Assembly (NCBI RefSeq): GCF_000149955.1
Contig: NC_030987.1
Location: forward strand, 2,633,236-2,697,235
Length of the DNA: 64,000 bases
DNA from: Fusarium oxysporum f. sp. lycopersici 4287
Lineage: Eukaryota > Ascomycota > Sordariomycetes > Hypocreales > Nectriaceae
Reading direction: 5' to 3'
How positions within the stretch are numbered: position 1 is the stretch's first letter; each line of letters starts with the position of its first letter. This document shows, in pieces, positions 21,212-32,774 of the stretch. The notes beneath the pieces were generated by a model. That model saw only the letters and a list, made by a program, of their open reading frames with translations. It was not told the origin of the DNA and searched no databases. The translations under genes were made by a program, and so were the position numbers.

Positions 21212-23788
21212 GTTGGAGGAGTTGAGCGAGAGGAAAGTTGAACAAGAGATTCAATGGAGGGATGGGTAAAGATCTTGCACGATGTCTCAGTCGTTTTGGC
21301 TCCAGGGGTATCAATGAATGGTGGTGAGGGAGAAGTGAGGAAGAATGAAGCGACTTGAAGTCCAGGAGATTGAGAGCTCTTGTACTCGAGCATCGAGACA
21401 ATCAAGATCTTTTTGAAATGGATGGACATCAGCTCAAAGTGGGGTCCTGGATCATGGAAGGGTCCTTGGAAGCATCGTACAGTGCGGATGAATTCTCGCT
21501 ACTGGCGTCCAGCCTTGACTCGATGTAGTGTTCCGACTGCTCCAAGTACCCTTTAGTGGTCAGTAAGGAGTTCTGATTGGCCAGAGCTGCCAACATCGAG
21601 CAAGGCTGGTGGGTGGATCAAAACTCCAACACGGGCGGCGGCGGCGGCGAGAGCTAACCAGGGAGAGAATTGGCTGAAGCATCAAGCAAGCCACGAACCT
21701 AGCAGGAGCGGGGCCTTGGCGGGGGTTTGAACGGCAAAAAGCTCTTCACCGACTCCGGGAATCTTTTTTTCGGTGTTACCGAAGTTTTGGATATCCTAAA
21801 CCAGTGTTCCGAACTTGCATGACGTTGACAGTTTCGTTATCAGTCAGTTGGTTGATATCTTTGTAGATAATGGAAGTGACAGGCAGAGTAGCTGAGAGTT
21901 AGACCAGGAGGCTCGCCATGTGAAAAGACGCGATTTCTAGGGGGCAGAAACATGTGGGCAATCAAGTCGCTAGGGGGGTTGTCTGCGATGTCCCTGCTTC
22001 ATTCTTTATCGTGCTACCAACACATGCAAAGACGGTGCCATTTCTTTGTTTGCTCTGGCCGCTGCAACCGCGCAAAGAGCGTTGGTTGACGCGGCGACTG
22101 TTTGATAACTGTTCGGTGTTCAACGGTGGTTGTGGGGCCGTCTGACGGCGAAAAGATGGAGTTCAAGGAACTGCGCTGGCCGGATCCGGCTCCACGAAGC
22201 CTCCGAAGGAAAAATTGTACTCAAGATTGATTGCTGATTGGGCACGATGGCGAATTGCTTCCATATGTTCAATAAGAAGCAGAATAACTATTTGCCAAGT
22301 CAACTTCATATTTGGAATCTACAATCGGCCTATGGACTGCCAGACGAAAGCTGCTGATATGATATCGCGAACTGGCTGGACCGGTTAACCGGCCATGTCG
22401 ATGTTTGATTACGAGGCTTAAAACACGGTAACACGGCGCAGGGTCGCCGCTCTCCGCAGAGGATGCGTCGAGTGTTGAGCTGATGTGTATGATTATAGGA
22501 TTCCTGATGTACAGGAAATACCTGTTCGGGATTCGCGTGCTGTGCTATCACATTCGCTTCATCCAGACCACATTGGATAATCTGCAGGGACAGTGTCTTG
22601 CACCACTGGAACCCCATATTGCCATGTGCCGTGGAGGATGCCAAGTTTGAAATGTTGCTTAGCATACTGATCAGGTAAAGCGTGGTTGGGGTACCTGGCC
22701 GTCAGATCGATAATCTCCAAGATCGATTTTTTGAGGTGTGGTAATTGGACAGTGCGCCCCCGCCGAGTTGGCAAATCCCGTCGTTTTTTTTTTTTGCTTT
22801 TCTTGATTCCAATTTTTTTAATGCTGACTTTTCTGCCGCTGAAACCCGCTCGAATTACTGGCAGAACAATCGTGTGTGTAGCTGGACTGATAAGCGAATT
22901 CGCCCGCCTTAGATGACAGTTCTATCCATTGATATGAAACAACATTCAAGCGTCTTGCTTTCTTCACAGTTCAACGGTCAAGAGCCTCGGACTGGATGCA
23001 GAGCTCTAGGGGTGGCAGGCGGACAGCTCGAAGCTCAGCAATGACGTTGGCGTGTCCACTCTTGTGCTTCCCCTCGGCCAGCCACTCAAGCTTGGCGTTC
23101 TTCGGCATTGTCAAGACTGGGATTCTGTAGCTGGGCTGAGGACTAGGCGCGATGCAAGGCTGCCTAGGTACTGAGAAAACAGGACTTTTTGGCAGGGGCT
23201 TGCACCAGAAACTGTCTGCAGCATTTTTGTCGGAAAGAGGGCGGGGCTGGCGGGTCCAGTCTTCCAAGCCTTCCGAGCTGTTCTGTTCTTCATCAGCCCG
23301 CAGAGCACAGTACTCTACAGTACCAGATTCACGCATCCATTGGTTGGACAACTTATCAATTGCAAATGGAACCGTTTTTACCCCTTCTTCCTCAGGTTCA
23401 TTATCTTTCGCTAAGTGAAAGTGGTCTGATAATATGCGGCTTTATTCCAACAGTGCAGAGCCGCTACTCTCCGCAACGATGCAACGCTGAGGCGTTCAAG
23501 ACACACCCTCACAATGAATGGTCGTCGACAACTACCTAACTACCTGTTCTCGCAACTGACTATCCGTATCTCTTCAGATCTGCTCGAGTCATGATGGGTG
23601 GTAATCCTTCCCCAGGTCTGCTGATCTCACCACGTCACAGACAAGGGCTTCACGGCCGAAAATCGCTATCAGTTCCGTTTGAGACTTGTCTCTGAATGAC
23701 CATAGCTTGGTAAATTGAGTTCTTGCTCGTGTTGCTTGCCATTGAATGTTGGTTGCATGGTTGATACTTCGGCTAGGCTCTCACTGGA
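21212..23788. other. Gene-poor region upstream of choline oxidase up to the large gap
   Basis: About 2.6 kb without a convincing gene. The first several hundred bases left of the gene-poor zone are the choline oxidase promoter, with a (GGC)n-like stretch near 21633-21650. A T12 run lies at about 22784-22795. Short open frames on both strands (for example 22971-23351, minus) lack recognisable domains. GATA-type hexamers occur at about background frequency. The right end is cut by the 1000-N gap, so part of a gene could start there. Confidence 0.5.
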
Positions 23789-24788
23789 NNNNNNNNNNNN
23801 NNNNNNNNNNNNNNNNNNNNNNNNNNNNNNNNNNNNNNNNNNNNNNNNNNNNNNNNNNNNNNNNNNNNNNNNNNNNNNNNNNNNNNNNNNNNNNNNNNNN
23901 NNNNNNNNNNNNNNNNNNNNNNNNNNNNNNNNNNNNNNNNNNNNNNNNNNNNNNNNNNNNNNNNNNNNNNNNNNNNNNNNNNNNNNNNNNNNNNNNNNNN
24001 NNNNNNNNNNNNNNNNNNNNNNNNNNNNNNNNNNNNNNNNNNNNNNNNNNNNNNNNNNNNNNNNNNNNNNNNNNNNNNNNNNNNNNNNNNNNNNNNNNNN
24101 NNNNNNNNNNNNNNNNNNNNNNNNNNNNNNNNNNNNNNNNNNNNNNNNNNNNNNNNNNNNNNNNNNNNNNNNNNNNNNNNNNNNNNNNNNNNNNNNNNNN
24201 NNNNNNNNNNNNNNNNNNNNNNNNNNNNNNNNNNNNNNNNNNNNNNNNNNNNNNNNNNNNNNNNNNNNNNNNNNNNNNNNNNNNNNNNNNNNNNNNNNNN
24301 NNNNNNNNNNNNNNNNNNNNNNNNNNNNNNNNNNNNNNNNNNNNNNNNNNNNNNNNNNNNNNNNNNNNNNNNNNNNNNNNNNNNNNNNNNNNNNNNNNNN
24401 NNNNNNNNNNNNNNNNNNNNNNNNNNNNNNNNNNNNNNNNNNNNNNNNNNNNNNNNNNNNNNNNNNNNNNNNNNNNNNNNNNNNNNNNNNNNNNNNNNNN
24501 NNNNNNNNNNNNNNNNNNNNNNNNNNNNNNNNNNNNNNNNNNNNNNNNNNNNNNNNNNNNNNNNNNNNNNNNNNNNNNNNNNNNNNNNNNNNNNNNNNNN
24601 NNNNNNNNNNNNNNNNNNNNNNNNNNNNNNNNNNNNNNNNNNNNNNNNNNNNNNNNNNNNNNNNNNNNNNNNNNNNNNNNNNNNNNNNNNNNNNNNNNNN
24701 NNNNNNNNNNNNNNNNNNNNNNNNNNNNNNNNNNNNNNNNNNNNNNNNNNNNNNNNNNNNNNNNNNNNNNNNNNNNNNNNNNNNNNNN
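23789..24788. other. Assembly gap (1000 N)
   Basis: Exactly 1000 unknown bases, a placeholder of unknown true size. It removes the 3' end of the REI1-type gene on its right and possibly more. Confidence 0.99.
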
Positions 24789-26207
24789 GCTCCTCAGCCG
24801 AGGGGTGGTTGTGCAAATTCTGTCGGAAGTACTTGTTCAACGAACGATGACCAAGCTGCACTTGCCGGGGAGGGAAGGTGAAGTTCGTAATCGTCATAAA
24901 AGACGGCACGCGTAGGTTTGTGGGCGTGAGAATGCCAGCCATCCGCTTGGTGTCTTTGTCTCGGATCTTGTCGGGAGTGATGTGGGTGCTTGTCGAGGCG
25001 CTCGAACTGGTGGATATGGCCTTCAGCCGGCACCGCAGTAAGATCAGCTGAGTCCAAAGACGACTCTGAACTATCCGTCTCCCAACCGTCTGCCCCTTCG
25101 CCATCCTCAACCTCAGCTCCATCCTCTCCTGTGAGCTTAGAAGGACGGCGTGCCCCGAGCTTCGCTCCCTCCACTTGTCTCGTTCGCAACCGAGCCATCG
25201 TCACTCATCTCCCCATCGTCAGAGTAGGTGCTCCTGAAATCATAGAAATCACCAATCTCAAGCTGGTCACGCTCAGTTTCGTAGGGGATCTTGCAGTGGC
25301 CTGTATCGCGCATGTGTGTCTGAATGCCAAACATGGACAATTTAATCTTATCACAGTACAGGCACTGATGGTGTTCTCGGATTTTATCTTGGAGTTGCTT
25401 GAGCAAGCCGTCGATATCAACAAGATACTTCTTCTCGGGGATGAACATGCCATGAAAGCGTTCCATATGATGTGTGTTGAGAGGAATGGTTGGAGAAGTA
25501 TAGTTGCAGAACAAGCATGATTCCAGGGTCAAGTTAGGATCCTGAGTAGCGGGAACGGGTGTAGCTGAGTCGGAGGCCCTGTTGGCGTCGTTATCGTCTT
25601 GTGCAGCGTCTTTAACTGAGGGCTGGGGGTGTGAGGGACGCTTGACAGGAGATGGCCTCTGCTCAGTGATGCTCGCCTTCTGGAGGCCTTCAACAACATG
25701 GCTGAATTCTTCCTCAGCGTCTGAATCAACCTCTCCTTGGCTGGGTGCAATAGGTTCGCCGAGGGAGAACGTAGAGCTGACGATCGAGGTTGTTTCGTCG
25801 TCAACTCGACCAGAAACAGTTTGTCCACTACTGGCTTCCTTTGCCTTGTGCTTCTGACTCGACAGGTGGTTCTGGAATGCATTTTCGCTGTAGTATGTCT
25901 TCTCGCAAACGTCACATACACGTTCGAAATAGGCTTTGTCTGCTTCAGCGCTTGACACCGCCCTGGCTTGCAGAACCTTCTCGGTGAAGACGTCAGAGGA
26001 AATGGGAGGCAGCGAGGCAACTCGGCGTTTGAGGTTGTATCGGCTTTCAGTAATTAGCCTCAGCTTCAACAAAAGATCTCACAAATGAACTTACTGCCAA
26101 TCACTTTTCATGTGCCCCTTCTGCAGATCGATGTTGCGATACGCAACTTGGCAGGTATTGCAGGTGTATGGGTGCGAGGCTGCACCGGACGCCTGGACAC
26201 TCGCCAT
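24789..26207 (-). CDS. REI1: REI1-type pre-60S ribosome-maturation zinc-finger protein (3' end in gap; two frame breaks)
   Basis: The family acts in the cytoplasm on late 60S precursors, helping release Arx1/Alb1. Exon 1 is 26095-26207 and the intron is 26044-26094; splicing creates SDWHRYNLKRRV, the conserved join in this family. Four C2H2 fingers are visible: CNTCQVAYRNIDLQKGHMK (first exon), then fingers beginning CDVCEKTYY, CLFCNYTS and CLYCDKIKLSMF. An acidic linker and the conserved C-terminal blocks YDDYELHLP and LGHRSLNKYFRQNL follow. These later blocks lie in different frames. One extra base is needed to be skipped near 25167-25169 (a GGG) and another near 24867-24870 (a CCCC). Both lie close to the gap and are probably consensus errors. 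The last residues are lost in the N run. It is divergent from the HECT ligase gene. Confidence 0.9.
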
Positions 26208-27029
26208 GATAGGAAGCGAAAAGGCTGCGGCTTATCACTCCAGATCCGAGTTATGAGGCTTATTTTCTTGTCGCTTGGGTTGTACCCTGGTCTTCGAGTT
26301 CGCGACTTGCAGAATGACGGTTGTGTTTGAAAAGGAAATTCGGAGTTGAATTGGTGGGATATGGCGGGGCTCTGTAGATAACGTCACACAGAAAAGGTTA
26401 TCAGCGAGATGGATGACTGACTTTTTTTTTTGCCCCAAACCCCGCCACGCAAGGGTTCTGGGCCCCTTCAACGCCGTCCTCAGGGTGCAACTGACCTTGA
26501 GTCGAGGTGCAGAAAATGACCAGTCGAAGCATTGCTAACTATTCGCTCAACCTCGCGAGTTATTTTTGTCACCTGAAGCAGACGTCCCCATTTCTCTTGC
26601 CTCCCCTAGCCCCCCTATTGCGGCTGGGCCATTGGCCACCAGGAGATGGAGCTGGTCCACTCTCTAGTCCCAGATTGGCAAGCAACGTTGTGTCAAACAG
26701 GACTTGGCAGTACGGAGTACAAGTACATGTGGTGTCTGTTAGGGACAGTTAGCTAGGGGCGCATCATCGCCTCTTTCGTGAGGCTGACCAAACAGCTCCT
26801 TAGAGCGCAGACTCCCCTCAGATTACACGGCATCTTCCACGACCGGCATACCTACTCAGCTTCATAGAGCCAACTTGTATCACCAACTTTGTTTAAAATA
26901 TCCGCGCACACGATTTCGATACATCTCCTCATGCGATACTTCTCTAAATTTTGACATTTCTTTATCAAATCCCCACCTCCTACGTCTCCTCCAGGTGCCC
27001 GTCGAGGCGCGACCACACCCTCCCATGTC
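26208..27029. promoter_or_regulatory. Divergent promoter region, REI1-type gene / HECT ligase gene
   Basis: The 0.8 kb between the two divergent start codons must hold both promoters. It contains T- and C-rich runs (for example 26415-26440 and 26590-26620). No gene is visible. Confidence 0.6.
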
Positions 27030-27033
27030 ATGA
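27025..27033 (+). promoter_or_regulatory. Two-codon upstream ORF overlapping the HECT gene start
   Basis: The nine bases ATGTCATGA encode Met-Ser-stop, and the stop overlaps the ATG (27030) that I chose for the HECT ligase. The upstream ATG has C at -3 (weak); the main ATG has G at -3. If the mRNA includes both, ribosomes could terminate and reinitiate, or scan past. Whether it works this way is inference. Confidence 0.45.
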
Positions 27034-30000
27034 CGCCCGATGCCGTTCGTCCCCGGGACCATTCCATCGAACTCACGGCAGACTTAGATCTTCTCGCCGG
27101 GCTATGGCAAGAAGCGCCATTTGCACGTTTGCCCGCCGACGCGCCCCCTGAGCTCAAGGCCTATGTTCAGAACGTTGAGAACCCAGCGCGAGTCTATGCG
27201 ATCCATCAAGCGAGTCGCCGCCATGGATTCCAGCTTCTCGTGGAGAGGTTCGTCTGACAACTGTATCCATTCACTCAATATCCTCCGTGTTCTGATTATC
27301 GAAGCAGATACATCTTGCAACTTCGATCAGGTTGTGAAAATGTCAATTGCGCAACTCCCACTTGCTTCACATGCAGGCGCCGCTTGGCAGGCCGGGCTCC
27401 CATCCGAAGGTATAACACGACAAGTGCCAGGACGTTAGCGATATATTTAGCAAGCCAGGACGACCCGGAGAAAGGATTATGTCCGTTCCTCCGTAAATCT
27501 CGCGAACCGCCGGCGGCTTTTGGCAACTTAATATTCTCTACGCGATCATCCTCGCCTTCGCATCCGGACCATAACAGAGTCAATATCGCCACCTCGCCAA
27601 GTGCACGCAAGGAACTGCTCTCTAGACCACGAGCACCTTCATCATCATCCCAAGATGCCCTCGCTTCCCCAATGAACGACCCAAGCGACCCAGTCTCTCC
27701 GATCCAGAATGCAAGTAGACCAGCCGCAGCATGCACGCCACATTCGAACGATCGCGAGTTGGTCTCTCAGATCCGTGTAATCGAGGCGCCGATGAGTAAA
27801 GATCACCGCTCATTCGCCGCGAATCTCTTTGGGACTGTCACTTTTAAGATGCTCGAGTGGTTGACACCGCGGAGTGTCGCCGCAATGGCGGCAAAAATCA
27901 GCAATCTCGATTCAGTGGTGGATTTTGATTTTCCCCAAGATCCAGCGAGCTCAGCCAGAACCACCGCATGCTCGGATATTCAAAGCACTGCTCCTGACGA
28001 GTCAGATACAACAGATTCGACGACCGTAGCGGTTCAACCACATGCAACTGATATGAATGAGACTTCATTCATGCCAAAACCGGCAAAACCCAGTAACGGG
28101 TCACTATCAAAACCACGAAAGAATGCTGTGCCAAAGCACAAGCGACGTTCTACTGACTCGAACAATACCTCCAAATCCGGGGACAATGTAAAGTCAACTA
28201 AAGCGTCCCAGGTAAATGGCACCTTACACGAGAAATCTGTTCGACCTAGACACAATAAGAGTTTGTCTGGACGGGGCATCCCAGAAATGTCTTTGAAACC
28301 AGGGTTTTTCGAAAATGTTACAAAACCTTCGGCGCAGCCTCTTTCACCTACAAGTCCATCAACTTTGCCACAGGTCGAGCCTTTTGGTGAAATCAGGTCC
28401 AAAGACGATACAAACTGTGGTCATCCCAGAATTAATAACTCGCAAAGGACGAGAAATATTGACACAGCACTACCGGACATCTCATCCCACAGTCTGGAAA
28501 ACATCCTGCCTCAAGCTCTCTCACAGCTCGATGTCAATCTCGTTGACTTCATTTGTGACATTTACGAAGAAGACGGCACAGCACAGTCTGTTATAGTCTC
28601 CGCCTCCGATGCAAGTCATCCGTACCCACGACCCGTGAACCAGCGGAAGCCTCTGCGGCGTCGATCTATGTCACGCACAACTAAGTCTAGAAAACAGTGG
28701 CTACGTTTTAATGACCAGACCCTTTTCAACGTTCTCATGGATCCGCAAGTTATTGTTCAGTCCTTCACTCACGACAGAAAACTCTACGATTCTCAGACAC
28801 TATGGTACTGTTTTCATCGATTAAGCCGCGTCGCATGCAATCTTGTATTTCACAGTCTCTGGCTGGCTGCCGGGCGTTTGTTTGTTCCTCCTCAAGATTC
28901 GATGTCACATAATTCCATCAAGAACAATGACTCGAGATTACAGAAGCACAAAGGATCTCTATCCGATATTGACGCCGGTTATTTGATGTCGATCTGCATG
29001 CATGCATTGGTAGCCGCAGCTCCAGCTGTTCAAGATTCGAGAACACTATATGAGATGTCCCGCGTCCGCTCAAATGGATTGACACTCGCCGGCCGGAGCG
29101 CCATGGCTCGGCAATCTTCGTCTAGATGTTTAGATTATGACGATGCATTCTCAAACGACTTGGCTATCAGACTTGCGCGTAGGCTATTTTGCGCCATTAC
29201 AGCCAGACGGTACTTTTCAAACAAGATGGACAATGCTGGCCCCTTGAATGAGACCGAAAACAACAAGGTCGATATTTTGCAATCTTTAGTTGACCAGCTC
29301 GATTTTCTCAGTACAGGCTCAGCGACGATTCTGGAGTTCCCGCAATCAGAGCGTCTGTTGCATGAGACTCGTGTGCCAACCATTCTTCTGGATTGGGCAC
29401 GCACCATATTGCTCAACGAATGGGACGGTCGAGCCGATTTTGATATGGATGGGCCATTCGGAGGAGCTTTATCGTTCATCGAGACCCTACGTATGTGCAT
29501 GCTCCTTTTAGCCAATCAACAAGATTTGACCTCACTAACTTCTCCAAGATGCCAACCGAAATCTTCTCCTTCTAGGGGATATCCAATTTCGGGTCGATTA
29601 TCTTTCAGAGCGCTTGGATTCGATCGAGATGCCTGTGGACTGGTTAGCGTTCAATTCGACACGCTGGCGACGACATATCCTAGACTACCCTTACATCTTC
29701 AGCCCCGACACGCTTGTTTCTTTCTTTCGTTCCATCAATTTTGCCCGGATGAGTCGTATGTTCGAAGAGTCGAGTTCATTAAAAACTCGCATGAGTGCTA
29801 TTGTCGATCCCGGTAGTCTCATTACTAACCCCCACCACAAGATGGTTTTACAAGATCTTTTGAGAACAGCTTCATCCAAATACCTAGTTCTCGAAATCGG
29901 CAGGAGTAACGTCGCCCGAGATGCTTTCGACCAGCTTTGGAGACGAGAGAAACGAGAGCTTCTTCGCCCGCTGAAGGTGCACTTGGGTGAGAATAGTGGC

Positions 30001-31026
30001 GAAGAGGGTTTTGATTCTGGAGGTGTCCAACAAGAGTTTTTCCGATTGGCAATTGCTGAGTGCCTCGATCCCCAATATGGTGCTTTCACTGTTGACGAAC
30101 GGACACGCATGGCCTGGTTCACCCCTGGGTCATTGACCGAAGATTGGAAGTACGAACTTGTGGGGCTTCTGATGTCGCTCGCCTTGTACAATGGCCTAAC
30201 GTTGCCAATCACTTTTCCGAAGGCTCTTTACCGGAAACTGCTGGGCAAACCGGTTGAAGAGCTTCATCACATCGCCGATGGCTGGCCAGATTTGGCAAGC
30301 GGGCTGACAACATTACTAGAGTGGGACGAAAAAGATGGCCTCGTTGAGGACATTTTTGCCCGCACGTACGAATTTTCAGTTGAATCGCTCGGTACCGTTG
30401 TGACACGAGATATGAGGATGGGCGAACAAGCGAGTTGGCCCAAGGCGGCCTCAAGCTCGTGTGATATTGCACCACCACACATGAATAACCCAGACGACGC
30501 TCCCCTTGTTACCAACGAAAATCGGGACGACTATATCATCGATTACATCCGTCACCTCACGGATGTTTCCATTCGACGGCAGTATCTTGCTTTCGAGCAA
30601 GGGTTCAACTCTTGCCTCGATAAAAAGTCACTCTCACTCCTGAGTCCATCCACCTTGCAGTCACTCGTTGAGGGTGTTCAAGAAATCGACATCATCGAAT
30701 TGAAGCGGTACGCGCGCTACGTGGGCTGGGATGCTTCGCATCGTACCATTAAAGACTTCTGGTCCATCGTCAAGAGGTACGACGAGAGAATGAAACAACG
30801 CCTTCTGGAATTTGTGACATCGTCCGACCGCGTTCCTGTCGGCGGCATGAAGAACCTCCAATTTGTGATACAAAAGAATGGTGAAGAAGACGGCACGGGT
30901 GGGCATTTACCGACAGCATATACCTGTTATGGCACACTTCTTCTACCAGAGTATAGAGATAAAGAGGTGTTAAGAGAGCGGCTTGGGATGGCACTTGAGA
31001 ATGCTCAAGGATTTGGCTTTGCTTAA
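27030..31026 (+). CDS. HECT-type E3 ubiquitin ligase with N-terminal AZUL-like zinc finger (UBE3A/Hul4-like)
   Basis: Exons 27030-27247, 27308-29490 and 29549-31026 give 1,292 residues. HECT ligases accept ubiquitin from an E2 onto a Cys and pass it to substrates. Near residue 75-130 (start of exon 2) is a Cys cluster (CENVNCATPTCFTC and, 40 residues on, GLCPF) spaced like the AZUL finger of human UBE3A. The middle (about 150-450) is Ser/Thr/Pro/Lys-rich and probably disordered. The C-terminal ~380 residues are the HECT domain, with GEEGFDSGGVQQEFF, the GGMKNLQFVI block and LPTAYTCYGTLLLPEY; the catalytic Cys is at about 1260 in TCY. The last splice join restores LRHANRNLLLLGD-like continuity, since the codon is split as CTA C/AT. 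It is divergent from REI1 and convergent with the AlkB-type gene. Paralogue identity (Hul4 versus another HECT) is not settled. Confidence 0.88.
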
Positions 31027-31252
31027 TGAGGCGTTTTTCATGGGATAAGGTATGGAATCAGTTGTATTAAACTTTGCATGGGTAGCGACCAGATTCTGTA
31101 CGCTTAGTAGGCAACTGGAGAGAAAGCGCGAGTGACTTGCAAAATAGCATATGAAAGCGTCTAATGATAATGCTCAGTTTCAAGCAATGTGTTAGAACTT
31201 GCCAGGATAAGCAGTATGCTTTAAACAAGATCATCAAATAGGTATTCGTCTG

Positions 31253-32344
31253 CTAATCTCGCATTTGCCTAACATTTAGGTTGATCCTCTTGTTTCTCAT
31301 CCATCCTCGCCAGTCCGCAAACTTCGCATCGTCACGGGCTGGCCAATCTTCAAGATACCTTGGGCATGTATCCTTCAGCACTTTAGGTACTCCATGCCAG
31401 GCATATCTTGACTCCTGTGTCATATAGATGGCATCACCAGATCTGAGCCTCAACAGCAGATACTGTTTCTCGCCTGGTGTTTCATTCTGAGGCCCTTTTT
31501 TAAGGTCATTCGGTGCAATCATAAAGAGTCCATCACAGCCAAAACTCAAACTGATAAGTCCCTTGTCTGTCTCCTCGCTGACATCTCGGTGCATCATCAT
31601 GGTATCGCCTGGCGTGTAGAAGTTGAGAATGGCTGCTTGGGCAACAGTTTCGGGGAACAGGTCCTCAAGCAAGTGTGAGATATCATCTGGAAACTGAGGA
31701 GGCAATTCCTCGGGGTAAACACGATTGGTCCAGTCGTACTGGCCCCCAAGCGTCACCCAATGCAGTTTTCGCTGCATAACCTGCTTGATTGACAGTGGCT
31801 TATGAACGCTGGGGTCCTTTGGGAGAAATGATGCCGGTGATTCTGGACTGATAGAGAAGAATGACCGTTCATCGTCGTCCTTCCCTTCTGGGTATGGAAG
31901 GTTGTAGTGTAGATGTAGATTGGTCTGGTGGTTCTGGACACTGAGATCACGATGGATCAGGCGATCCAGTAAATCCTGTTGCACATTCTCGGGCACAAGT
32001 GAAGGAAGAATCAATAGGCCTATGGTTATGTTAGGTTTTTGACATATCAAGTACAAGGAGTTCTATGTACCTGGTATCAATGGGTGGTGTATAACTGGAA
32101 CATCCTTCTCGACCTGTAAGGCAAAGTCAGGGTTGAGGTGAGCGAAACTTTTTGCAACCTGTTCTTTCAAAAGACTCGAGACTTGACGGAAACCAGACTC
32201 TTCTAAGGGAGCGCGAGGATCATCGATTCGAGGGTCGTTGAGCAGACTTTTGTGATCTTGACGCATGTAGCTCTTCCACTCAGCACGCATCTCATCAGAC
32301 GGCTGCTCGTGGGCGTCGATCTCAGTAAGGTTTGCTGATACCAT
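31253..32344 (-). CDS. AlkB-family Fe(II)/2-oxoglutarate dioxygenase (ALKBH1-like)
   Basis: Exons 32071-32344 and 31253-32019 (intron 51 bp) give 346 residues. AlkB proteins oxidatively demethylate nucleic acids; substrates of the fungal ALKBH1-like branch are not certain. Seen: FYTPGDTMMMHRDVSE carrying the HxD iron ligands (His235, Asp237), the distal His300 in YAWHGVPKV, and the C-terminal Arg pair with Rx5R spacing (Arg336, Arg342 in RINLNVRQ) that binds 2-oxoglutarate. Residues 1-90 form a less conserved helical N-terminus. The start ATG (A at -3) is the first in the frame. The gene is divergent from the EngB-type GTPase gene and shares a 430-bp promoter region with it. No obvious targeting peptide. 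Confidence 0.9.
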
Positions 32345-32774
32345 TCTGGCGATGATGATGGAAACGAAAAGGTTGGACGTTTAGTACATCAGCCCTTTGA
32401 ATAGGTTCCCTTGGAAAAGACCCTCGAGGTTTGTGCCTCTTGTAGGTACCTAGGCTTTTCCTTGACTTGTTCCAACAAGTCGAGGTTATTCTACTCATTC
32501 ATGATCTAGGAATCTGGTGGACCACTTGAAGTAGCACGTGACGTCCTCGAGCCCATTGTAAACCTCAAATTTCTCTTTGGTATGCAGTTATCGGCATTTT
32601 CTTCTTAGTTATGTTGTCTTTTTATTTCCTCTATCATTTTATGCTGCTGTTTTACGGAAATGCCCATGTTGTTTTGAGTGCGCAGAACTGGGACGAGAAA
32701 CCCATTTGACGAAAATTCTCATATCTAAGTTACCTAGCTCCTGCACTATACATTACCGTTCCATAGAGGTCACC
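32345..32774. promoter_or_regulatory. Divergent promoter region, AlkB-type / EngB-type genes
   Basis: This interval separates two divergent start codons. It includes the near-palindromic GGTACCTAGG (32443-32452). An open frame continues left of the GTPase ATG to 32577, but it lacks a better start and has no mitochondrial-type sequence, so I treat it as 5' UTR. Confidence 0.55.

Noticed and set aside
22971..23351. 126-codon minus-strand frame left of the large gap
   Set aside because: No recognisable motif, biased composition and a competing frame on the other strand; evidence is too thin to call a gene.
32577..32774. 66-codon N-terminal extension of the EngB-type GTPase
   Set aside because: The ATG at 32775 has a better context and gives a typical mitochondrial presequence; the extension does not.
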